Source: Protula sp. h YS-2021
Taxonomy: Eukaryota; Annelida; Polychaeta; Sabellida; Serpulidae
Assembly (NCBI GenBank): GCA_949752745.1
Contig: OX457026.1
Location: forward strand, 31,396,411-31,460,410
DNA: 64,000 nucleotides
Reading direction: 5' to 3'
Shown here piece by piece: positions 51,737 to 63,597 of this stretch. The position numbers and the translations under genes are program-made. The first letter of the stretch is position 1; each line of letters starts with the position of its first letter. Under the pieces are notes generated by a model that did no database searches, was not told the origin of the DNA, and saw nothing but the letters and a program-made list of their open reading frames with translations.

Positions 51737-51994
51737 GAGTACTTGATTTTAATGCTAGATTTCATAGTGCATAATTAAATGTGCCCAGTAAATTTTTGCA
51801 TGGTAAGTCATATACCTTGTGGGGTCCTCAGGATGGTACCCCTGAACATACAATTGCACCAGGGTGGCACTTGGAAATCTGTAAACTTTTTTAATAAATA
51901 TTTATAAAAAAAAAGTTTTCAATGTTACAAATTAACTTTCAGCTTGGCTGTAAAATCGTTTGTCTTGATAAATCAAGAAGAAACTTTTTCACAG

Positions 51995-52060
51995 AGTCTG
52001 GGTTTGAACCTGGATAACCCGATTTAGGGGTGACCATGCTGTCCACTAGGCCATGGAAGC
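51995..52060 (-). repeat. tRNA-derived SINE head or tRNA pseudogene
   Basis: The minus strand shows a pol III A box TGGCCTAGTGG (52053-52043) and a B box GGTTCAAACCC (52010-52000) at normal tRNA spacing. The T stem does not pair properly, so it is not a working tRNA. The AT-rich body and A-rich end toward 51895 suit a SINE. Confidence 0.6.
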
Positions 52061-54012
52061 TAATCGTTCATGTTAATGGAATATGGTTAATTATTTTAAT
52101 GTGTACATTATACTCCCGACTAATCTACAATGGCTTGGATTTTTCGGACAACTGATTATTTCGCATGGTCGATATGTTATCAAACATTAACGTCTTTTTT
52201 GTGTTGTAAATATGCTGCAAAATGAAGTGAACGTGATATTAAAGTTAATCACACCAAACCATGTTTTGTTGTGTCGGCTAGAGACGGAATCAGTGTTTAT
52301 AAAAATAAGCATATACATTTTTAAATTATATATCTTTTAATGTACAACAATAACTGTCACACATTTTTCGCAATTAGTATGCAATATTTTAACTGTTCGT
52401 ACAGGTCGCGAGAGGCCGCTTTTAAACAATGTGATATCTTGAAATTAATGCCTAATAACTACCCCTTGCATACAAATATGCCCAACGCTGAAATTGTATT
52501 TAAAAATAATTGATAATTGCAAATTTGAAGCCAAACATTAAGCTGATAAATTTTATATCGACCCATTGCTAAAGCTCGAAATGACTAATATTAGGTCGCT
52601 AAAAATTCGACCATCATGACATCTGTTAATATATGGGATAATTTGCTTAACACTGAAGTTATGAATGTCTTGATTGCAGCAGGTTTGCTTATGACAGGCT
52701 GCTCGTGTAGCAGCACGCATTTCATGCTTTAAAAGTAGTTTCAGAAAAAGGGTGAAAGAGTTTTCAAATTAGATTTTCGTCAATGTTGTGATATAACATG
52801 GGATTACAAATGCTTCGAAAGGATAGTAGTTTTACTTTTAATAACATGGGCTTAAAAGTACAACATATGCGATAGCGATAGTTGACGACTCAAAACCAAT
52901 TATAGACGTTAGATTATTTCAGTGTAAATCTTGATTGATCGTGTTACATAATATCCGCATTTTCCACTTTAAGAATAATTTCACATGTTCAATATCATTT
53001 ACTGTCAGCTTTTGTACGTTCCTTTCAATCGTTTATATCGTGTCGTATCTGTGCAACATCTAATGTCTTTTATCTTGTTTTGCGGATTTTTACTTAAAGA
53101 ATTCTACGAATATTCAGAAAAATGAGTGCCACTATACCACAAAATTACAGTTAGAGATTTTTACATATGAACAACATTAGATGTTGTTTGGTGCTGAAAA
53201 TCACTATCGAAAGCTTTTACTACCAACTTTAATATGAATTTTTAACGAGGCTGGTAAGTCGTAAGTGTTATAAAACTTCTCCATTGGCAATTATACAGTA
53301 CCCTTACAAACACTGAATCATATGTTCAACAAATGAACGAGCACTGTATTATCTTTGACTTTCAGAATTTCTAACCTTAATTGGGTCATTGTTAAAATTG
53401 CTCTTTTCAGTATTAAACTAAGTTGTCTAGTATTTCTAACATAACTTGAAACAACTTGGAACCTCCAGGTTTTACTTATGTGCTATGTGTAATGCATATT
53501 AGCCGATACAACCTAAAACGGGAAAGTCCACATTAGATTGGAGATCTGATGGTGATTGGAAATCAATAGCAATCCCCACGAATATTATCATTTTACCATG
53601 TCTTGAATACTTTGCAAACTGTTATAATACACTGAGTCTAAAGGATATAATAACACAGATATAAGATATAACATAAAGTGTTCATCTATCGTTCTGTTAT
53701 CAGTCTGAAAAGTGAAATACCAATACTGGTGTAATGTAGACAAATGTAAATAGATGGACGTGCACCTTTATTAACAACAACCGATAAATTATGTAGATTT
53801 CATCCTTAAATGATATTCTTACATTTTACAGGGCGTCTTTAGCTACAAAATAGTACTATTATTGCATCAATTTCAGTTTTATTGATACTATGAATGTCAT
53901 TCTAACTTTATATACGAAACATGTCACCCTTAGTAATAAAGGTATGTTCTTATCTATATCATATATTTAATATGCCAACTGAACTTTTTACAGGTAATAT
54001 TCCCTTTATCCT
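52061..54012. other. Intergenic, 3' flank of the P450 gene
   Basis: AT-rich, with short frames only. The last few hundred bases before 54013 should contain the P450 3' UTR. Confidence 0.5.
53878..53883 (-). promoter_or_regulatory. Candidate polyadenylation signal of the P450 gene
   Basis: AATAAA on the minus strand, about 130 nt after the P450 stop codon. A second AATAAA lies at 53767-53772. Either would give a short 3' UTR. AT-rich sequence makes chance matches common. Confidence 0.4.
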
Positions 54013-55515
54013 CTAATATCTGGAAATTGCTTTCAGCTGAAATGGCTTTGGTAACCTTGTAAAGGCGAGACCAGGAGTTGGATCAATTTCATTTATTCCA
54101 TCATCTGGTCGAAATTTAAACCTTTGAAATAAAGCAGCGGTAAAAATATACAACTCTTGTCGCGCTAAAAGCTCCCCAAGGCAAGAGCGTTTCCCAATAG
54201 AGAATGGAATAACATGTGAGTGCTTTACAAATTCACCTTTGTGATCTAAAAACCTTTCTGGTCGAAAATTCTCGGGGTCACCCCAGGTCGATTTGTCGTT
54301 ATGCACAGCAAATAGGTTAAGCATTATCAAAGCATCCTTTGGAATTACATATTCTTTGAGCATCGCTTCTTTCTTCGTAGACACAGCATGCGGAATAGCT
54401 AGCGGCACTATGGAACTAACCCGCTGAACCTCCCAAATTACTGCATCTAAATAAGGCACCTTGTCCTTGAGACTATACAGTCTGTCCCTTCCAACAACAC
54501 GGTCCAGCTCTGCTTGGAGTTTTTCCTGTATCTCTGGCCTATTTGCCAAATGCAGCAATGTCCATTTAAGACTTGTTGTTGTTGTTTCGATACCAGCCAA
54601 TAAGAAGTCACGTAGAAGATACTGGAATTCGTCTTCATCAATGGTATTTTGTCCACTCTTTTCATCGTAGGTTTTATCCAAATACGCATCGACAAAATGT
54701 GAATCATGTCCGGGTTGAAAACTGGAAATGAGTGGTTTTGTATACTTCCATAAATAATCAATAACCGACTGGTTGCTTTTGATGTAGGCATGAAAATTCT
54801 TTTTAAAAGGTGGTATAAATCGTAACGCAGGAAAGGGATCAAACAAAGGAATGAATCGCATTTCTTGAATGAATCTGTCGGCATCACGAATCAGCTGCTG
54901 CAGTTCTTGATCAGCATACTCGTGTCTTTTATTTAGGATAATATGGAGAATAACATTCGTAACGCATGAGGTCACTTTATGCCACGGATCGAAGGCGTTT
55001 CCATTGGTGGATTCAAATATTGACACTAGGGTTTCAGCTTCTTCCAATATTTTTTGCTCCATTGTAGAACGGCCGACGCCTAAATTACGCATGATTGACA
55101 AGGACATGCTGCGCACTTTTCTCCCTTTCTCATCAAAATCACGAATAATAACTCCACCTATCTTTGGATTTATGATTATATTCATAAAGTCGTGGCCGAC
55201 TTGTCTGTCAGCAAAATCTAATGGCTTTGTAATAGTTGCTTCTTTGATGGCTTCATAGCTGTTTAGAAAGACGGCTTTTTTCGAGAACATGTTGAGCATG
55301 AAGATATCTCCGTATTTATCTGCTAGCTTGCAGAGGTCTTCTGGTTGCATCAGTGGTGGTTGCGATAATATGGTGCCAATGAGAGGCAGCGAAACAGGTC
55401 CTGGGAGAAACTTTTTCTGCCCGGATCGCATATAAATGTAGGCAACAACAAATACAATGAGCGCCACCAATAGTGTCGAGGGTTGGAGAAAAACTGTATC
55501 CAGCCAATCAAACAT
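54013..55515 (-). CDS. Cytochrome P450, CYP2 clan, intronless, 500 residues
   Basis: Membrane-bound microsomal haem monooxygenase; oxidises small lipophilic substrates with electrons from NADPH-P450 reductase. Residues 16-28 (LVALIVFVVAYIY) form the ER anchor, followed by a proline-rich hinge (FLPGPVSLPLIG, 36-47). Helix I carries AGIETT (307-312). The ExxR motif is E362-V-Q-R365, PERF is at 419-422, and the haem loop FSIGKRSCLG (438-447) has the cysteine ligand at 445. Length is normal for the family. It is oddly intronless beside an intron-dense gene, which may mean a retrocopy or a natural single-exon CYP2 lineage. The helix-C motif WxxxR is changed: G131 replaces Trp before R135. The substrate and CYP subfamily cannot be told. 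Open reading frames in the other frames here are shadows. Confidence 0.97.
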   Translation of the reverse strand: MFDWLDTVFLQPSTLLVALIVFVVAYIYMRSGQKKFLPGPVSLPLIGTILSQPPLMQPEDLCKLADKYGDIFMLNMFSKKAVFLNSYEAIKEATITKPLDFADRQVGHDFMNIIINPKIGGVIIRDFDEKGRKVRSMSLSIMRNLGVGRSTMEQKILEEAETLVSIFESTNGNAFDPWHKVTSCVTNVILHIILNKRHEYADQELQQLIRDADRFIQEMRFIPLFDPFPALRFIPPFKKNFHAYIKSNQSVIDYLWKYTKPLISSFQPGHDSHFVDAYLDKTYDEKSGQNTIDEDEFQYLLRDFLLAGIETTTTSLKWTLLHLANRPEIQEKLQAELDRVVGRDRLYSLKDKVPYLDAVIWEVQRVSSIVPLAIPHAVSTKKEAMLKEYVIPKDALIMLNLFAVHNDKSTWGDPENFRPERFLDHKGEFVKHSHVIPFSIGKRSCLGELLARQELYIFTAALFQRFKFRPDDGINEIDPTPGLAFTRLPKPFQLKAISRY

Positions 55516-55686
55516 GGCGCTCTATTTTGACCAAATATTCCAAACAAAGAAAATGTAATGCGAAATAAATCGTTTAGGTTTCAAGCAATAACCTTTTGTC
55601 TGTAATAATAAAACACTTTATGATGTTACGAAAGGTTTTGTTTCTTGCCTTAAACATCTGCTGTATTTCATATTTTTTTGTTGCAG

Positions 55687-55694
55687 TTTATATA
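55687..55694 (-). promoter_or_regulatory. Candidate TATA box of the P450 gene
   Basis: The minus strand reads TATATAAA about 172 bp upstream of the P450 ATG. A start site 25-30 bp downstream would give a 5' UTR of roughly 140-150 nt, reasonable for a single-exon gene. This is only a motif match in AT-rich DNA, so it is moderate to weak evidence. Confidence 0.4.
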
Positions 55695-57062
55695 CTGCTT
55701 TTCGTAATTACATCACCTATATTTAGCTAAATGTATGGTTCATTATCTATGCCTAGTGGTGTTGCATATTTAAGGATGTGGTTGACCATTTTGACTGCTG
55801 TATATAGTAAATTAGTACCACTGCTGGCAGTGCAAGACAAAACGATACTTTTAGCTTTCAGAGTGAAGGAAAAAAGATGACACGAGTTAACAAAGTGATT
55901 TAAGAACAAATAAATAACAAAATCTGGTTGGAAGATATCCTGAAATTAAAAAAACTTTAAAACGTTTGAACAACTGTACATAATGCTTGAAATGGAAAAA
56001 TATTAGATGAATAATATGTCTGAACCCCTCTGAAGTTGGAGGTGATACGATGGAGGTGAGGTGATACGATACGAAAAAAAACATGAATTGCAGAAAGAGC
56101 TACCAATATTGGTATATGAAACAAATGAACTGAGCCAGTTGAAATTTATGATAATGCAATGCGCACGAGAAATTTGCGAATGAACAAAGCCGGATATGAG
56201 GGAAACTAAGTCTACAGCTCAACTCCCGGTTGAACTTATTCTCCTGTCATAAACTGAGAGCTGCATTTCATTCGGATATCAAAGATTTACAATTGGGAAA
56301 ATCTGACAAAAAAAAGAACTGAATAAATGTATGTGTCAGTATATTTTTCAAACACTGGCAGAAAAGGCTTGGATATTCTTTATGTAAAATGAAATACAAG
56401 TGAGAAAAGTATAAATGAGTGATGACAACTCCAACCTATATCTGTATTTAACATGTGCAAAATGTGTTTGCGTTGCAGATAGGAAGGAATATTAGAAGGA
56501 CTATAATGTTGCTTCAAATGTTTGTGTGATTTATGTTCTTCTTAGCTGTATCAACAAGTCTGAACCACAGTGAAAGTGGACCGGTTACGAACTCAGACCA
56601 CATCTCGTCTTCACAAATATTCACAGGGACCATCCTTAAGGTTAACTAGAGATGCTCTTGCAAAAATTTTATCACAGTACAGTAAAAAGGCCATCTTCAT
56701 AGATAAGAAACATACGCAATTGCATTGGAAAGTCCCAAATTTTGCCCTTGATTATAAACAGGACTGTGATAAAGATAAAAATTCTTAACTTGGGTAAGCA
56801 AAATTGCATTATGAATTAGCGAACGCACAGGGTAGCCATCATTTCTATATATAAACGTGTATTTATCAATCAGTGCATTATTGTTATATATAAGTCTTTT
56901 GGATGCCGAAACCTGTTAATGCAAAAGTCCACGGCCACTAGCGAAAAAACTTTTACGTCTTTCTGTTCAGTTCAGCATGGCTGGTATCGTTTCAAATAAA
57001 TTATAATTTAACTTGTGGTTCGATATTATGTATAAATTATATGTTGGCTTATTGGCACCTGC

Positions 57063-57065
<3 letters not shown>
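55695..57065. other. Intergenic, upstream of the P450 gene
   Basis: AT-rich and unique-looking. No second P450 copy, no coding sequence and no clear regulatory cluster beyond the candidate TATA box was seen. Confidence 0.5.

Positions 57066-57066
<1 letters not shown>

Positions 57067-57114
<48 letters not shown>
57067..57114. repeat. (AT)n microsatellite
   Basis: About 24 perfect dinucleotide units. Confidence 0.97.
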
Positions 57115-57116
<2 letters not shown>

Positions 57117-58720
57117 CCGCTTTCATGGATCATGCCATCTGTCTTAAAGTGAATCCTAAAATCCCTCTCACATAAGAGCTAATTAGACACGACTCGGTAC
57201 TAGAAACCTGTGTTTACGTATTATCAAGGTTGTGATCAACAATTTAAAGTATAGTTTAAAGTTGGGCAAAATGTAAAAAAAACTGCCAAGACTTACTCCT
57301 CTAAAGACTCTCCAAACTGTTCCAAACTTGCTACGCAAAATAGCAATTTCTCTTCAAAACGGATTGCTACAGATAAACAACTGGAATATACAGGATTATA
57401 ATATCTGTGTAGCAAGCGCGTTGTAAGTAAAGTAGCGCATCGGTATTATGAAACACAAAATTGAGGAAAAAAGAGAGCCATGCCTTCTCAAGGTACATTA
57501 TTGGCACAAACAAGAAGACTGCTCCCAAGCAATTTTCTGTGGTTAGGTGCTCCCCAAACTTCTCCTTTAAACATCTATGATCGCTATGCATCAACCTGCT
57601 GCCTAAAAATCCGATGAACCCAGGTGAATAAAATAATTTATCTAAATGAAAGTAATTCTGGTGCAGTTGGAGCGAAGTTGGAGAGAAATCGGGAAGAGTA
57701 TAGACATGGCACATGGGAGTTTTAAACAGCCATTTCCACAATTCTAAAAAACTAGCATGATTTTCATTTCTTGTGAGCAATAGTATGATTAGGTTTTTTG
57801 GTTATATTCTGATGTCCATACAATGTCGGGAGAAAGACCTTGTTTTGACTTTCATTTGCAACCAGATTATGACGTCTAACCAACTTCGCAACAATAAATG
57901 TTGCAATTTGGTTGCGAAAAAAGCTCCCGAACTCAGACAGACGTTGAATGAACAATACAATATTCAGTAGGACACCGTTTACTCGGATAAGACAGTTATT
58001 TTTGTTGATAAAAAAAATGCACTACGTCAAATGTAAAACGGTTCTTACATGAATATGGCTATATTGATGTACATGTGCAGTATATGTGCAGTGATGTTCT
58101 ATTACTCGAACTAAATTTAACCTCCCCCTACGCCGAGCAAGTTCACAGATTTTATTGCTCTGCAGAAATGTAAATCGCCCTACTTTCTGTTAATGCCAAT
58201 GGTTGTCTTGCGTGTCTCAGTTACTGGGTCTGTATTTCATTGGCTCACACAAAAATAAACTAGGGTTGGGACATTTTTTATCAGTTATTGTACCCTTCCC
58301 TTTTAGATCAATTGTCGTTAGATAAACTGTTGCTAGATCAATTGTCAGTGAATGAATTGCCGTGGATTCCTTCAGACCCAATAGCAGTACTATAAATATG
58401 GATGCTGTCTGCATGTCTGTCGAGCAGTCCTTCTGTCCATCGCCGTCTGTTACTAGTACACTCAGAATCTGTGGCAGTTTCCTCTGACATTAAGTATATA
58501 GATGACTTATCACAGTTGATAGGTCTTGAAAACAAGAGAACTCTTCAACAACTTTACGGATCGTCACCAAATTCTAGAAATGCATTAACCACATAAAACT
58601 TACTCCCGGAATTTGTCTGTAGTGAATAGGGAAACTTACAACGGTCGATCTAACCAAACAGCATCATGGTTGTAATTTGGTTGTGACCAGACGCGACCAT
58701 AGATCGACGTTTAGCCCTAC
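57115..58720. other. Intergenic with family C scraps
   Basis: A 137-codon frame (57367-57780, minus) has no recognisable domain. Family C words appear at 57870-57960 (CGTCTAACCAACTTCGC, TTGCAATTTGGTTGCG) and 58640-58710 (GGTCGATCTAACC, GGTTGTAATTTGGTTGTGAC). Confidence 0.45.
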
Positions 58721-59840
58721 AAAATAGTATACGTATATTATACGTATTTAACATCTAAAAAGCATGGGCAAAATGGGCATCTTTTCTCGGACGCATAATA
58801 AACGTATAAATTACGTATAAAAATACACGCATTTCTAGAACCATATGTTATACGTATAAAATGCTTGGGAACAAGATGCTCATATTGAATCCGCATATTA
58901 TACGTGTATTTTCCCACGTATAATATGCGCATATCAAGGAACGTTTATAACACGTATAAAATACGCGGGAAAATACATGCCCATTTTCAAATCGCATATT
59001 ATACGCATTTTTCCTACGCATATTGTACGCGTATTTTCGCTCATGCGTGTAAGATGTGACACATATTAAGTAAATATTTTACGTGGGATTTCCCATATGG
59101 CTATTCCCATGTAAAATAGACGTATATAATGCGTGAAAATTTCCACGTAGTAAATGCATGGGAAAATATACGCATATTATACGTAGTCTGGCAATGTGTG
59201 CCTATTATCGCAGACCGGAAACAGACGCCATTGAGCGATAATATATTTAAATTTTGCTAAATGCTGCATATTTTGATAAAGGGCTGCCTTTTTTCTAAGT
59301 ATAATAGAAAGTTAGACATGGCAATACCAATTTCACTAAAATTTTTATGATGAAAAATTGTTTTAAGGAGTACTTTATAACTGCACTATAGTGATAAAGG
59401 TTCATGTGCAAAATACATATCGGAAAGAGTCTCAAACTCCCCTAAATCCCACGTAACTACATAGGAATTCCCAACAAAACACACATTATTTATGCGTGGG
59501 TACGTGGGAATACCTACATATATCATGCATAGTCCCCATGTGGGACTGCTATCTGGGTCATTACATTGGTGGGCCAACTCTGAAATGCATATAAAATAAG
59601 TTTAAAAAATGCGTGAAATCCATCTAATATCCGTGAGAGAAAACACATGTAAAAAGCGTTTAATAATCGGTGGGAATTGCGTGTAAATTGCGTGTAAAAT
59701 GCGTATAAATTTTTACGTGGGAAAATATGCGCATTTTATGCGCATTATCGATGAGCAAAATGGCCAAAATACAGGTATATTACACCTAACTTGCCCATTT
59801 TGCCCACGTATTGTACACGTCTAATATCCGCTAAAAGTTT
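58721..59840. repeat. Palindrome-rich block of TATACGTATA / ACGCATATTATACGC variants
   Basis: Over about 1.1 kb, dozens of short variants of TATACGTATAA, GCGTATAAAATGC, TTTTCCCACG and CGCATATTATACG recur in both orientations. There is no fixed period, so it is not an ordinary satellite. There is no open frame of note. It may be a diverged foldback or MITE cluster of an unknown family. Confidence 0.65.
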
Positions 59841-60680
59841 GTGGGGAATCAACGTTTTTCATATTAAGTTTACGTTTTCGTAAAACGTTCATTGCGTACG
59901 TTGTTTTGTTCATACCCTGTGTTACTGGATGCCCAGCGTTAGAAGTGGACGTGTAACTACGAAATCTTATGACTATAACCATCTAAGCGATAATTCTAAT
60001 ATTTGTCCGCGTTTTGTATAACGCCGCCCCCACCCCCCAACGACTAAATAACGTCGGCAGGTAGATATAATACACTTCCATATCAATGAAAATCCGATTT
60101 CATAATGTTTACTGGGGTGAATAAATTCTTATAGCCACATAAACACTAATGTGTCTGTATACATATACTCAATAAATTTTCCGTAGGTAAGAGTTTAATT
60201 TCTAACCATTCATTGGAAATGGAAAAGCAAAAAAAAAAACAGTACAGAACTTCGAATTTTAAAATTTTTGACCATTTTGTAAGATAAGAACAACAATAAA
60301 CAAATAAAAAAGAACAAATAAAGAACAAAATCGAGATGGCTGAAAAATAAACCTGCAGTCGTTGTGAAAAACATCCACACTTTTACATCATGTATGGCCT
60401 TTTGTTATATGGTTAGAGTTTCGTACGTAAAGAAATGATAGCGAAACGAAACGTGCAGAATCTTTTAAGCATTGCACCCCAGCTTATTACCTTTAAATTA
60501 AATTTGTCGTCAATCCCAACAATAATCAATCACCACTTCTCTGATTTGTTGTGTGCAAATATAAGGTAATGAGTGCGATGATGAATTCTAGCAAAGATTC
60601 TCTTTTTTTAATTGCAATTAGCTGTGTTAGCAATAGAACAAGCCCTACATTAAAATCCACGCATGCAATACATGGATCGC
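59841..60680. other. Intergenic AT-rich DNA, no recognised feature
   Basis: No coding, RNA or repeat feature apart from short A- and C-runs. Confidence 0.5.
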
Positions 60681-60682
60681 AG

Positions 60683-60804
<122 letters not shown>

Positions 60805-61444
60805 ATGAGCGTAAAAAAGTCTAATGTCGTTGAAGTTTACAATTTGTTGTTTATAGCAGCAACTGGTAGGCATCTACAAGAAAAACTGACCTTTCTCGTC
60901 CACCAGTTGAGTCGTTCATATCATAAACAATAAAACCTTAGAATTTATTATCTTTTTAGCAAAAAACGAACGCAAATAGCTTTCCGTTAAGATGTAAAAA
61001 TGGAAATACAAAAAATTACCATGTTAACTGAACTAAGAGTGAAATCAGAAAGTCAGAGCTCACGATTGTTTCGCTTTATCCTTCAGCGCTCTCTATCCCA
61101 TCAATGACCGTATTTTGAGGGGAAAAACCAAAATTCCTCTCCTCAACAAAACTTTTCAAAATAGCAAAGGGGTTCTTCACTAGCTGGATCATCTTTTAAG
61201 AAACATATTGAAAACAGATCGCCGGCCAAGTCAATTTGATTTGCAAAAATTGGATTAATGCATTATTTTTTACATGCGAATTTTCAATGAATTGAACGTA
61301 AAATTTAAATCAAATAGACTGCTCCTGCTTAGATTTCGGACATTGTATGATGTACTGCTATTCGGTCGCTTCGTAAGCTCATACCAGTATATTATAATAT
61401 GCTCAAAAATGGATTTGTTCTCTGTGTTATGTTATAATTTAACT

Positions 61445-61905
61445 ATCTTTTTCTGTTAACTTATACATCTTTTGTTTTTGACATTGACCAAGTCCCTCCT
61501 GGACTTGTGCCTGCGGCGTCTCTTGGGCGACCTGTCGGAGTCGGAGTCCTGTCCTGACAGCACTAACGCAGCACAATGGGGTGCCGCAATCTTTGCCGCT
61601 TGATAGCTCATGAATGGGGGCATCCACCGAGGACATTGTCTGCGACCACCGGTCCTTTATTTGTCTATCAGATGGTTGTTGTCAACGCTGCCATGTTCAA
61701 GCTCCGCCATACTTGGCCTGGGAGATGCTGGCAGACTGTACACATCACACCGTTGCAGCCTTTTTTCCTGTAACGAGCAGCGCAGTCCCTCCACTAGTAC
61801 GTTGTGGGGATAGTCCTTAAGACCTGCGCGCCGACGTCATTGCTTCTACCATGATTGTTCATGACTACATGCGAACACAGATAATGTTCTTTAATGCCAG
61901 GTTTT
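61445..61905. other. GC-rich patch with a short Arg/Ser-rich open frame on the minus strand
   Basis: GC content rises sharply against the AT-rich surroundings. On the minus strand one frame reads LSGQDSDSDRSPKRRRRHKSRRDL and stops at about 61458. It resembles the tail of an RS-type nuclear protein and could be a terminal exon of a gene to the right, a retrocopy scrap or chance. The possible acceptor (gctgtcag at about 61560) is poor. I do not recognise the rest. Confidence 0.25.
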
Positions 61906-61907
61906 CT

Positions 61908-61990
61908 GTGCCCGAGTGAGGACCGAACTCACGACCTTGAGAATGTGAGACTCACATCCTGTCTACTGCTCCAAAGCTGCGCCATCCGTG
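61908..61990 (-). repeat. tRNA-derived SINE head (minus strand)
   Basis: A-box-like TGGCGCAGCTTTGG (61984-61971) and B-box-like GTTCGGTCC. The T arm is perfect (GTGAG-TTCGGTC-CTCAC, 61932-61916), but the acceptor stem does not pair, so it is not a working tRNA gene. Confidence 0.55.
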
Positions 61991-62037
61991 TGTTACATCG
62001 GGCAAGGGGAAAAATGAACAGGGAACTATGGGGAAGA

Positions 62038-62100
62038 ATGTGGTGGCTGAGTAGTAAATTTTTCGCTTTCATGCGAGAGGTCTCCAGTTTGATCCCAAGC
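62038..62100 (+). repeat. tRNA-derived SINE head (plus strand)
   Basis: A box TGGCTGAGTAG (62044-62054) and B box AGTTTGATCCC (62086-62096), with about 31 bp between them, shorter than usual class II spacing. It is divergent with respect to the minus-strand head just to its left. Confidence 0.5.
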
Positions 62101-63595
62101 TAAGTTACCATTTATTTAACATTTAATGGATTCTAGGTGACGATGACAATCACTACATTACCAAACTCGGTCCAGATGGCGGCGACATATTTGATTTAAA
62201 CTGAAATCGATGCTAGGCGACGATGAAAATCGGTCAAGTCTCAAACTGGGCGATATGGCAACGGCATAACTAACTTAAGTTTAAATTGATATCTGTTTCA
62301 TTTATTTAGACTTGAATTAATGCTAAGCGTGGACAAAAATGGATCGTAGTGAGTTAATGTTCCGTTATGAATAATTATTAAATATTGATTATGTACGAGC
62401 GCACACTGATGCAAGTTCAGTCCATGCTGTGATTGGCTATAAGTAAAACATTCTGAAACCAGTGTGACACAGCGCTATCGAAGTACGTTTCTGTTTTTAT
62501 TTTCAATACATATTGTCGATTTGGCGTGTAGCGTCACACAGCTGTGTGTATCGCGCAGCTGTGCTATTGCAGCGTACAGCCTGTAATTTGACTGTGCTAC
62601 CCCTTGTAGCCTGTGTGCTCCCACCGAGTGACTCGTTTGTAACTTACGAGTAACTCAGGAGTGCGGCACACTGTGCTGTGTGGTAACATAGCGCGCGGGA
62701 AAGCTACCACTTGCAAAAAAAATCGCAGGGACGTTTCGCACGCTGCCAAAACTTTTCTCACGGTGGCTCGCAGCTTCCTACACTCTTTTGACCAGGACTT
62801 GGGGAAAATAACGTTGTTAGCAGAGCCGCGGTGTCTCTGTCAGCTTGCCAGTATGGACGCCTTCCTGGTAAAATGAAAACTGCTTAGATTAAAACTTTCT
62901 CCGTGTGGCAGGATCAAAACCCAAAGTTGCAGGCATCTACAACTATTGTGCAGAGCAGTTCAACAATAATGTAGCTTGAAAACTAGCAAATGCCCTCGTT
63001 ATTCGTAAAATTGACAATTCTATTCTGCCTACGTGTGTGTTGAGGGTGCCATCGTGTTGTGCACAACCAAAAAACGGTCTAAAAATAACCAAAATTCGCT
63101 GTGAACCGGCCAGAACTTCCCTATAGCGTACCAATACCTATGGCGTGATTTAAGGTGTGCCTGAACGCAGTACGCAATCGACACAAACAACTAGGCTACC
63201 GACCACAGTGTTCAAACCGCAGTTGGCCAATCAAACTGTTGCTGCGCCGCTCCCCTGGGTGCAGTACTCCTACACTTCACCTCGTTGATCTTTAAGACTT
63301 CCAGCAACTCTCTACAATGTTCATTTCTTCATCGGACTTTTTGAAGGGGCTCTCAAAAATTAAAAATGTTACGGGTGCTACAAATTGTGTATCTTCACAG
63401 GTGTAAGGATGAAAAAGTGAACAGCAAATCCTAGTACGAGTAAACATAGGGGTTACCCATGGAGTTACTCATAGAAGATTTGTACTCTAGTAAACTTAAT
63501 TCTAAATTTTATTAGAAATTACATTTCAACTGTGTTAAGACCAAATAAGATAGAATGATACTTTTTCAAAGCATCGGGTCGATCCAAAGGCAAAG
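62101..63595. other. Intergenic, moderately GC-rich, no gene recognised
   Basis: GGCGACGATGAAAATCGGTC-type words recur between 62135 and 62290. CACACAGCTGTGTG (about 62535) is a perfect palindrome. CCAAT motifs near 63228 and the raised GC content from 62500 to 63300 could mark a promoter of a gene beyond the window, but there is no direct support. Confidence 0.3.
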
Positions 63596-63597
63596 AG

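Noticed and set aside
51995..52060. Functional tRNA gene
   Set aside because: Good A and B boxes, but the T stem and acceptor stem do not pair; better explained as a SINE head.
54447..55258. Short frames overlapping the P450 gene
   Set aside because: Other-frame shadows of an intact, motif-complete P450.
57367..57780. 137-codon frame in the P450 upstream region
   Set aside because: No domain recognised, composition typical of AT-rich noncoding DNA, and it abuts repeat scraps.
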